Assembly: GCA_964496755.1 (NCBI GenBank)
Contig: CAZCBD010000074.1
Coordinates: 1 to 12,051 of the forward strand
From: CAZCBD01 sp964496755
Lineage (GTDB): Bacteria; Bacteroidota; Ignavibacteria; Ignavibacteriales; Melioribacteraceae
Length of the DNA: 12,051 bases
Reading direction: 5' to 3'
Below are positions 6,250 through 12,051 of this stretch, piece after piece. A program made the translations under genes and the position numbers. Below the pieces are notes generated by a model, which ran no database searches, was not told where the DNA came from, and was given only the letters and a program-made list of their open reading frames with translations. Each line of letters begins with the position of its first letter. Position 1 is the first letter of the stretch.

Positions 6250-7434
6250 TTGAATAATTTTATTGTTGTTGTTATGGATGGCGTTGGTGTTGGTCAATTA
6301 CCCGATGCAAACTTATATAATGATTTGGGCACAAACACATTACAGAATATTGCCAAGGCTGTTGATGGTTTGAAATTGGATAATTTTCAGAAACTTGGTT
6401 TGGGTAATATCATTAGCATAAAAGGAGTTCCTCCAGCGGATAACCCGTGGGCGTTTTACGGTAAAATGGCTGAAAAATCGGTTGGCAAGGATTCCACTAC
6501 AGGGCATTGGGAAATTGCCGGCATCGAAAACAAAAAGAAATTTCATGTTTTTACGGATGGCTTTCCCAAAGAAATGTTGCAACTATTTTTAGAAGAAACA
6601 AGGTTGAAGGGAGTTTTAGGGAATAAAGCCGCATCGGGTACTGTTATTATTAACGAATTGGGCGATCAACATTTTAATACCGGTTATCCGATAGTTTATA
6701 CTTCTGCCGATTCTGTTTTTCAGATTGCAGCACACGAAAATGTAATTCCGCATGAAGAGCTTTATAAAATTTGTGAAATTGCCAGAAAAAAAGTTTGTAC
6801 TAATCAATTCAATGTTTGTCGTGTAATTGCAAGGCCTTTTGAAGGAACTTCAAAAAATTATAAAAGAAATTTTTATAGAAAAGATTTTTCGGTTCCTCCT
6901 CCGGCCGATACTATTTACACATATTTAGTTGAAAATAAAATTCGAAGTATATCAATCGGTAAAATAGCAGAATTGTTTAACCATAAAAATATTGATATTG
7001 AAATAAAAACAAACTCAAATAAAGAAGGATTAATTGCAACCGAAAAATATATGCAAGAATTTGATAATAGTTTTATTTTTACAAATTTAGTAGACTTTGA
7101 TATTCATTACGGACATCGCTTGGATCCTTTCGGGTTTGCCGAAGCTCTGAAAGAAACAGACGCATTTTTACCACGATTAATCGATAAATTAGATGATTCG
7201 GATATTTTAATTATTACTGCCGATCACGGAAATGATCCGACCGTAAAATCAACCGATCATTCAAGAGAATATGTTCCGCTTTTAGTGTACAATAAAAAAT
7301 CAAAAAAAATAATTACGAATAAGAGTTTAGGGGTATTGAAAACATTTGCCGACATTGGCCAAACTGCTGCTCATTATTTTGGACTGAACAATTTTTTAAA
7401 AGGGAAAAGTTTTTTGAAAAAAATTTTTTCTTAA
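6250..7434 (+). CDS. deoB: Phosphopentomutase
   Basis: This 394-residue protein has the family's normal length and belongs to the alkaline-phosphatase superfamily. It interconverts (deoxy)ribose 1-phosphate and 5-phosphate in nucleoside salvage, using two manganese ions in the cytosol. The N-terminal metal motif is VMDGVGVGQLPDA with Asp10. GKDSTTGHWE holds the phosphorylatable threonine (Thr84). FDIHYGHRLDP and ITADHGNDPT supply the C-terminal metal ligands, followed by STDHSREYVPLLVY. The insert between about 100 and 270 is the cap domain. The start is TTG. It probably shares a transcript with the signalling gene 32 bases upstream. No other deo gene is in the window. Confidence 0.96.
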   Translation: MNNFIVVVMDGVGVGQLPDANLYNDLGTNTLQNIAKAVDGLKLDNFQKLGLGNIISIKGVPPADNPWAFYGKMAEKSVGKDSTTGHWEIAGIENKKKFHVFTDGFPKEMLQLFLEETRLKGVLGNKAASGTVIINELGDQHFNTGYPIVYTSADSVFQIAAHENVIPHEELYKICEIARKKVCTNQFNVCRVIARPFEGTSKNYKRNFYRKDFSVPPPADTIYTYLVENKIRSISIGKIAELFNHKNIDIEIKTNSNKEGLIATEKYMQEFDNSFIFTNLVDFDIHYGHRLDPFGFAEALKETDAFLPRLIDKLDDSDILIITADHGNDPTVKSTDHSREYVPLLVYNKKSKKIITNKSLGVLKTFADIGQTAAHYFGLNNFLKGKSFLKKIFS

Positions 7435-7570
7435 AATTTATTTTGATAAAAAATAGTAACATATATATATTTATTACATGCCATTTGGACTTTACGTTTT
7501 AATAATAAATGTTTTGTTCGATAATTTATTTGATGTTAATATATTTAAGATTTAATCACTTTTTATACAA

Positions 7571-7604
7571 TTGTTCATTTTATTGTGAAATTTATTACCC
7601 TTTA
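7571..7604 (+). promoter_or_regulatory. Candidate promoter region upstream of the sigma factor gene
   Basis: The 228-base AT-rich gap 7435-7662 has no gene or clear terminator and must hold any promoter for the sigma-lipoprotein-fumC group. The best candidate I see is TTG at 7571-7573 with TACCCTTTA at 7596-7604, similar to the Bacteroidota TTTG / TAnnTTTG pair but with one extra base in the -7 element. This is a weak match by eye only. Confidence 0.2.
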
Positions 7605-7652
7605 AATAGGCGTTAAAAAATGACTCAATAACTTCAATATTAACTGTTTTTC

Positions 7653-7658
7653 AGGAGG
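7653..7658 (+). promoter_or_regulatory. Shine-Dalgarno site deciding the TTG start of the sigma factor
   Basis: AGGAGG (followed by another G) lies four bases before TTG 7663. In relatives the protein starts MRQLKIT; here the TTG corresponds to the Leu of that start and the first residues are missing, so the site decides the shorter start. Confidence 0.65.
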
Positions 7659-7662
7659 GAAC

Positions 7663-8517
7663 TTGAAGATAACAAGACAGTTCACAAACAGAGAAAGTCA
7701 GTCATTAGACAAATATTTACAAGAAATTGGCAAGGTTGATTTACTTACCCCCGAAGAAGAAATTGAACTTGCTATTCAAATTAGAAAAGGAAGCCAAGAA
7801 GCTCTGGAAAAATTAGTAAAAGCAAATTTGCGTTTTGTTGTTAGTGTTTCAAAGCAATATCAAAATCAAGGATTGACTTTAGGGGATTTAATTAATGAAG
7901 GAAACTTGGGCTTAATAAAAGCTGCAAAGAGATTTGATGAAACGCGCGGATTCAAATTTATTTCTTATGCCGTTTGGTGGATTAGACAATCAATTCTTCA
8001 AGCTTTGGCGGAACAATCTCGTATTGTAAGATTACCGCTTAACAGAGTTGGTGCATTGAACAAACTTTCAAAAGCTTATAGTAATTTGGAGCAAGAATAC
8101 GAAAGAGAACCTAGTCCGGAAGAATTAGCCAAAGAATTGGAAATGGATTTAGATGAAGTTTCCGATACTTTGCGGATTTCCGGAAGACATGTTTCGGTTG
8201 ATGCTCCTTTTGCAACGGGCGATGAAAATCGCTTGCTTGATGTGTTAGAGAATGAGGCACAACCGACTCCGGATTTTTCTTTGATGTCAACTTCCTTAAA
8301 GCGTGAAATTGAATCGGCTCTTTCAAGCTTAACCGAGCGCGAAGCCGAAGTAATAAAATTATATTTTGGATTGAATGAGGAACATTCTTTAACTTTAGAG
8401 GAAATTGGGGAAAGGTTTTCTTTAACTCGCGAACGTGTTCGTCAAATAAAGGAAAAAGCTATCAGGCGATTACGACATACAACACGAAGCAAAAATTTAC
8501 GAGTATATCTTGGATAA
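7663..8517 (+). CDS. rpoD: Primary RNA polymerase sigma factor (RpoD/SigA, short FCB type)
   Basis: This 284-residue sigma-70 protein lacks region 1.1, as is normal for primary sigma factors of the Bacteroidota/Chlorobi group. Region 1.2 opens with NRESQSLDKYLQEIGKVDLL. Region 2 shows LVKANLRFVVSVSKQYQNQG, GDLINEGNLGLIKAAKRFDE and FKFISYAVWWIRQSILQAL (core binding and -10 recognition). Region 3 spans about 125-200. Region 4 has LTLEEIGERFSLTRERVRQI, the -35-binding helix-turn-helix, then KEKAIRRLRH. It directs RNA polymerase to housekeeping promoters. The start is TTG with a strong AGGAGG. The following lipoprotein gene begins within about 20 bases or overlaps by eight, so they are co-transcribed. 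Confidence 0.96.
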   Translation: MKITRQFTNRESQSLDKYLQEIGKVDLLTPEEEIELAIQIRKGSQEALEKLVKANLRFVVSVSKQYQNQGLTLGDLINEGNLGLIKAAKRFDETRGFKFISYAVWWIRQSILQALAEQSRIVRLPLNRVGALNKLSKAYSNLEQEYEREPSPEELAKELEMDLDEVSDTLRISGRHVSVDAPFATGDENRLLDVLENEAQPTPDFSLMSTSLKREIESALSSLTEREAEVIKLYFGLNEEHSLTLEEIGERFSLTRERVRQIKEKAIRRLRHTTRSKNLRVYLG

Positions 8518-8536
8518 TTTAATATTAAAAAATTTA

Positions 8537-9307
8537 ATGTCAGTTAATTTAAAGTTAAACAAACAAACCTTGCTTAAGTATTGTCTTTTTTTTATTCTTT
8601 TATTTAATGTTGCTTGTTCGCCTACTACTTCTTCAATTAGATATAATAAGCCGATAAAAGAAACTAATAAACCGAGAGATAGACAAAAATCCAGAGTCCG
8701 TTTTACTTCTGAAAATGATTGGGATATTGCTAATACAAATTCTGCCGAATCTAAATCCTCTGATATTGCATCAAATTCGAAACTTGTAAAGACAAATAAA
8801 AATAGTACTGCAAATAATATTGGGGATAATCGTTATAATTCTTTGCCTAAGGATAATTTTAATTTTGATTTAAATGAATTCAAAAAAAAATATAACGTAG
8901 TTAATCTTGAAAATATTCCGGTAACAAAGCGTGAGAGAATGTTATTTGAAATTATTTCATATTTAAAAACTCCTTATAAATGGGGAGGGAGCAATCGAAA
9001 TGGGATTGACTGTTCGGCATTTACGAAAAATGTTTATTATCATGCCGATGATTTGGAATTACCGAGAACTGCTAGCGAACAATTCAGAGTTGGGGAGTTT
9101 ATAGAAGTTATTTCCGAGTTGCAATTTGGCGATTTGGTTTTTTTTAATACGCGTCAAGATGCTTATCCCGGCCATGTGGGAATTTACTTAGGCGAAAATA
9201 AATTTGTGCATGCCAGTGGTAATGGTGTTTCTGTTGCTTCAATTACCAATAAGTATTATAAAGAGAGGTTTGTTGGCGGAAGACGTTTAGATATTTTTTC
9301 CAAATAA
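8537..9307 (+). CDS. NlpC/P60-family lipoprotein, probable cell-wall endopeptidase
   Basis: From ATG 8537 the protein has 256 residues; an in-frame TTG at 8510 would add nine and overlap the sigma gene. Residues 12-26 are hydrophobic and end at Cys27 (FNVAC), a lipoprotein signal with a slightly unusual lipobox (Asn at -3), so it is probably anchored in the outer or inner membrane facing the periplasm. Residues 28-115 are Asn/Ser/Lys-rich and likely disordered. The C-terminal NlpC/P60 domain has the full catalytic set: Cys159 in GIDCSAF, His213 in PGHVGIYLG and His225 in FVHASG, with YKWGGSNRNG ahead. The family cleaves peptide stems of peptidoglycan, often D-Glu-meso-DAP bonds; the exact bond is inferred. 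No Shine-Dalgarno site is evident. Confidence 0.9.
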   Translation: MSVNLKLNKQTLLKYCLFFILLFNVACSPTTSSIRYNKPIKETNKPRDRQKSRVRFTSENDWDIANTNSAESKSSDIASNSKLVKTNKNSTANNIGDNRYNSLPKDNFNFDLNEFKKKYNVVNLENIPVTKRERMLFEIISYLKTPYKWGGSNRNGIDCSAFTKNVYYHADDLELPRTASEQFRVGEFIEVISELQFGDLVFFNTRQDAYPGHVGIYLGENKFVHASGNGVSVASITNKYYKERFVGGRRLDIFSK

Positions 9308-9320
9308 ATTAAGGAAAGTT

Positions 9321-10700
9321 ATGAGCTTCAGAACAGAAAAAGACACTATGGGCGAAGTGCAAGTTCCATCCGACAAGTATTATGGTGCGCAAACCGCCAG
9401 GTCTTTAATGAATTTCAAAATCGGGTATGAAAAAATGCCCAGAGAATTAATCAGAGCTTTAGGAATTTTAAAAAAAGCCGCTGCCCTTACAAATATGGAA
9501 TTAGGATCACTACCAAAAGAAAAGGCAGAGTTAATTGCTCGTGCTGCCGACGAAGTAATTGAAGGAAAACTTGACGAACATTTTCCTCTGGTTGTTTGGC
9601 AAACGGGTAGTGGAACCCAAACAAATATGAATACCAATGAGGTTATTTCCAATCGTGCAATTGAACTGGCCGGTGGTGTGCTTGGCAGCAAAGTTCCTAT
9701 TCATCCGAATGATGATGTAAATAAAGCTCAATCTTCTAATGATACTTTCCCTACTGCTATGCATATTTCTGCAGTGGAACAAATTGTAAGGTTGCTTATT
9801 CCCTCAATTAAAAAATTACGCGATGCTTTTTCTGAAAAGGCTAACGAATTTGAAAACATTGTTAAAATTGGTCGGACTCATTTAATGGATGCAGTGCCTT
9901 TAACCTTGGGACAAGAGTTTAGCGGATATGTTCAGCAGCTTTCCAACGGATTGGATAGAATAAACAGCTGTTTGCCAAGACTAAGAGAGCTTGCACTTGG
10001 TGGAACTGCTGTTGGTACGGGTTTGAATACTCATCCGAAATTTGCTGAATTATCGGCGCAGAAAATTTCCGAGATTTCCGGCGAAAAATTTGTTACTGCA
10101 CCAAATAAATTTGAGGCTCTTGCTGCACATGATGCTATTGTGGAAGCAAGTGGCGTGATGAAAACTTTGGCTTGCTCTTTAATGAAGATTGCTAATGATA
10201 TAAGATTACTTGGCTCCGGCCCGCGTTGTGGTATCGGTGAAATTGCACTGCCTGCAAACGAGCCGGGTAGTTCAATTATGCCGGGTAAGGTTAATCCTAC
10301 TCAAGCCGAAGCTGTTACAATGGTTTGTGCTCAGGTTATTGGTAATGATACTACTATAAATATTGGCGGTGCTACAGGTCATTTTGAATTGAACGTTTTT
10401 AAACCTGTGATGATTTATAATTTATTGCAATCTATTAGATTACTTGCAAATGCCGCTGTTAGTTTTACGGATAATTGTGTTGTGGGAATTACTCCCAATA
10501 AAGATAAAATTGATGAATTATTAAATAATTCGTTGATGCTTGTTACAGCATTAAATCCGCATATCGGTTATGATAATGCAGCTAAGGTTGCTAAAAAAGC
10601 ATTTAACGAAAACACTACTCTGAAACAAGCTGCTATTGCCTTGGGTTTGCTTACCGCCGAAGAATTTGATGAAAAAGTAAAACCTGAAAAAATGGTTTAA
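9321..10700 (+). CDS. fumC: Class II fumarate hydratase (fumarase C)
   Basis: This 459-residue protein has normal FumC length and catalyses reversible hydration of fumarate to malate in the TCA cycle without an iron-sulfur cluster. The start TEKDTMGEVQVPSDKYYGAQ is typical. SGTQTNMNTNEVISNRA and PNDDVNKAQSSNDTFPTAMH are substrate-binding regions. GRTHLMDAVPLTLGQE carries His187, and the family signature GSSIMPGKVNP carries Ser318, matching the E. coli catalytic His188 and Ser318. Aspartase and argininosuccinate lyase share the fold, but the TGSGTQTNMN and THLMDAVP blocks favour fumarase. AAGGAAAG at 9311-9318 is the ribosome-binding site; the gap from the lipoprotein gene is 13 bases. Confidence 0.96.
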   Translation: MSFRTEKDTMGEVQVPSDKYYGAQTARSLMNFKIGYEKMPRELIRALGILKKAAALTNMELGSLPKEKAELIARAADEVIEGKLDEHFPLVVWQTGSGTQTNMNTNEVISNRAIELAGGVLGSKVPIHPNDDVNKAQSSNDTFPTAMHISAVEQIVRLLIPSIKKLRDAFSEKANEFENIVKIGRTHLMDAVPLTLGQEFSGYVQQLSNGLDRINSCLPRLRELALGGTAVGTGLNTHPKFAELSAQKISEISGEKFVTAPNKFEALAAHDAIVEASGVMKTLACSLMKIANDIRLLGSGPRCGIGEIALPANEPGSSIMPGKVNPTQAEAVTMVCAQVIGNDTTINIGGATGHFELNVFKPVMIYNLLQSIRLLANAAVSFTDNCVVGITPNKDKIDELLNNSLMLVTALNPHIGYDNAAKVAKKAFNENTTLKQAAIALGLLTAEEFDEKVKPEKMV

Positions 10701-10735
10701 GGTTGAAATAATATAAGCTTCAACTATTTCCCCCT

Positions 10736-10768
10736 AAAAAGCCGTCATCTTTTTTTTGACGGCTTTTT
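10736..10768 (+). terminator. Intrinsic terminator after fumC, probably bidirectional
   Basis: The hairpin has GCCGTCA (10741-10747) pairing with TGACGGC (10757-10763), extended by AAAAA before and TTTTT after (12 pairs in all), with a T-rich nine-base loop. The flanking A and T runs let it work on either strand. It ends fumC transcription and insulates it from the CRISPR-associated genes. A weaker hairpin (GTTGAA 10702-10707 with TTCAAC 10719-10724) precedes it. Confidence 0.92.
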
Positions 10769-10819
10769 AATTGATGGTTTTCAATCATTGTTATTCCTTT
10801 TTTTAATTTGTAAATTAAT

Positions 10820-10847
10820 TTGGTTCGAGACTTTAGTATTAATAATA
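10820..10847 (+). promoter_or_regulatory. Possible promoter for the cas genes
   Basis: In the AT-rich stretch between the fumC terminator and cas6, TTGGTT (10820-10825) is followed by ATAATA (10842-10847), 16 bases apart, a loose sigma-70-like arrangement. A promoter is expected here because the terminator isolates cas6 from fumC. The match is weak. The rest of 10769-10891 shows no gene or CRISPR repeat. Confidence 0.22.
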
Positions 10848-10891
10848 GGGTTTAAGTCTATCTGAATTGTTATTTTTCATTTCGAGGCTTT

Positions 10892-11683
10892 ATGAGATTA
10901 AAACTTTTACTTAAATGTGTTGATAAGTATTTAACTCCCAATTACAATTATCCTCTTAGTGCGGCTATTTATAAAATGTTGAAATTCGGTTCGCCTGAAT
11001 TTGCAGAATTTTTGCACGATGTTGGTTATGTTGAAAAAGGGAAGTATTATAAATTATTTTGTTGGGCACTGAGATTGAACAGAATTAAACCTCAGAGGGA
11101 TATATTTAAATTAGAAAGCCCGTTGGCTACGTTAATAATATCTTCGCCGCTTGTAGATAAGTTTCTGAAAAATGTTGTTTTAGGGGCTTTTAATGCACAA
11201 AAATTGGAAATAGTTTATGAAGGAATAAGAAGTACTTTTGAAATTCAATCAATTGAATCTCTTGAGGAACCTGTCTTTGCAAAAAATATGAAATTTAAAA
11301 TGCTTTCCCCTATTGTGTTATCAACAAGAAGGAGTGGGAATAGCAAACCATACTACTACAGATTTTATGATGATATTAATGAAATAAATAAAATCCTTAA
11401 TAATAATCTTAAAAACAAATATAAACTTATTACAAAAGATGATTACAAAGGGGATGATATTTTATTACAGTGGGACGAGCAATATATAAAAAAAGCAAAA
11501 AGTGCGAAACAATTAACAAGCTTAATAAAAATTAAAACCAACGGAAAACCGGAAATATTTATAAAAGGCAACAGGCTGCCATTTACATTATCAGGTGCTC
11601 CTGAATTGATGAAAATAGGATATGAAGCCGGATTCGGGAGTCATAACAGTCTGGGATTCGGCCTTTGTGAGGTTCTGAGGTAA
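10892..11683 (+). CDS. cas6: CRISPR-associated endoribonuclease Cas6
   Basis: This 263-residue protein has typical Cas6 length and cuts the CRISPR precursor RNA within repeats to make guide RNAs. The N-terminus MRLKLLLK...NYNYPLSAAIYKML is the usual Cas6 opening, and FLHDVGY contains His42, the likely catalytic histidine by position; Tyr27 and Lys51/Lys54 may complete the site as in archaeal Cas6. The C-terminal glycine-rich loop GYEAGFGSHNSLGFGLCEVL is the family hallmark. In between lie two ferredoxin-like halves. GAGG at 10884-10887 precedes the ATG. A cas3-type helicase starts 12 bases downstream, which confirms the setting. No CRISPR array is in the window. Confidence 0.92.
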   Translation: MRLKLLLKCVDKYLTPNYNYPLSAAIYKMLKFGSPEFAEFLHDVGYVEKGKYYKLFCWALRLNRIKPQRDIFKLESPLATLIISSPLVDKFLKNVVLGAFNAQKLEIVYEGIRSTFEIQSIESLEEPVFAKNMKFKMLSPIVLSTRRSGNSKPYYYRFYDDINEINKILNNNLKNKYKLITKDDYKGDDILLQWDEQYIKKAKSAKQLTSLIKIKTNGKPEIFIKGNRLPFTLSGAPELMKIGYEAGFGSHNSLGFGLCEVLR

Positions 11684-11685
11684 AA

Positions 11686-11690
11686 GGAGG
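11686..11690 (+). promoter_or_regulatory. Shine-Dalgarno site of the cas3-type helicase
   Basis: AGGAGG-type sequence (AAAAGGAGG ending at 11690) lies between the cas6 stop and the ATG at 11696. The cas6 TAA is in the same frame only 15 bases before that ATG, so the helicase cannot extend upstream. Confidence 0.65.
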
Positions 11691-11695
11691 AAAGA

Positions 11696-12051
11696 ATGAT
11701 AAAAGGAAATGATTCGTTGCAATTTAGGCCTAAAGAAGACATTCGGGGAAGCATAGAATATTCTATTTTTTTCAAGAAACTAACTGGATTTGAACCTTAC
11801 AAATATCAGGTCGATATAGCCAATAAAATTTTCAATGAGAAGAGTATAATTTTACAGGCCCCTACAGGGAGCGGAAAAACATGGGCAGTATTAGGACCAT
11901 TTATATATAATTGGATGAAGTGGAAAAATGGGGAGCAAACTACCGAAGAATATCCAAGGAAGTTAATATATTCACTTCCACTAAGAACGCTTGCCAATTC
12001 TTTATGTAATGAAATTAAATCTCAAATTAAAACAAATTTTCCTAATTTAGA
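11696..12051 (+). CDS. cas3: Cas3-type CRISPR helicase, N-terminal part (runs off the window)
   Basis: The frame is open from ATG 11696 to the window end (118 codons, no stop). FEPYKYQVDIA around residues 32-42 resembles a helicase Q motif (Gln38), and QAPTGSGKT at 54-62 is a Walker A P-loop of superfamily 2. LIYSLPLRTLANSL at 90-103 corresponds to motif Ia, close to Cas3 sequences. Cas3 unwinds and degrades target DNA after Cascade binding. The P-loop comes at residue 55, so there is no N-terminal HD nuclease domain of about 200 residues as in most Cas3; it may be C-terminal or encoded separately. Linkage to cas6 supports the assignment. The subtype cannot be read here. Confidence 0.82.
   Translation, partial: MIKGNDSLQFRPKEDIRGSIEYSIFFKKLTGFEPYKYQVDIANKIFNEKSIILQAPTGSGKTWAVLGPFIYNWMKWKNGEQTTEEYPRKLIYSLPLRTLANSLCNEIKSQIKTNFPNL

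Noticed and set aside
7415..7445. GAAAAAAATTTTTTC palindrome at the end of deoB as a terminator
   Set aside because: The stem is A/T only and overlaps the stop codon region; it is too weak to call an intrinsic terminator.
9380..9691. 103-codon open frame on the minus strand within fumC
   Set aside because: It lies wholly opposite a strongly conserved gene, has no recognisable motif or ribosome-binding site, and mirrors fumC codon structure.
10769..10891. Search for CRISPR repeats or a leader next to cas6
   Set aside because: No unit of 24-40 bases recurs here or elsewhere in the window; the array, if any, lies outside.

Overview
The window is an AT-rich bacterial chromosome segment with nearly every gene on the + strand. 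The sigma factor is a short primary sigma without region 1.1 that opens with the NRESQSL...YLQEIGKVDLL block usual in the Bacteroidota/Chlorobi (FCB) group. Ribosomal protein L17 has a long charged tail, also common in that group. Together with low GC, a class II fumarase and a multi-GAF signalling protein, this suggests an Ignavibacteria-like or related FCB bacterium. The placement is inference; no 16S rRNA is present.

Positions 1-3669 are the distal part of the spc/alpha ribosomal operon: end of secY, infA, rpmJ (short, 344-457), rpsM, rpsK, rpsD, rpoA and rplQ, closed by a strong intrinsic terminator with a C(UUCG)G tetraloop. The order is canonical except that secY is followed directly by infA, with no adk or map between.

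Positions 3674-7434 hold the ribosome-assembly GTPase gene ysxC/engB, starting almost on top of that terminator; then a membrane-anchored GAF-GAF-GGDEF-like signalling gene split by one in-frame TAA at 4970-4972 with both halves otherwise intact; then deoB (phosphopentomutase). After a 228-base AT-rich gap come the primary sigma factor gene, an NlpC/P60-family lipoprotein (probable cell-wall peptidase) and fumC, tightly spaced and ending in a strong hairpin terminator at 10736-10768.

From about 10892 to the end the window enters a CRISPR-Cas locus: a complete cas6, then 12 bases later the 5' end of a cas3-type helicase that runs off the window. No repeat array is visible. The helicase lacks the usual N-terminal HD nuclease domain, which narrows the possible type I subtypes but does not settle them. 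The most notable points are the interrupted GAF/GGDEF gene and this partial CRISPR-Cas operon. Otherwise the window is ordinary core genome.
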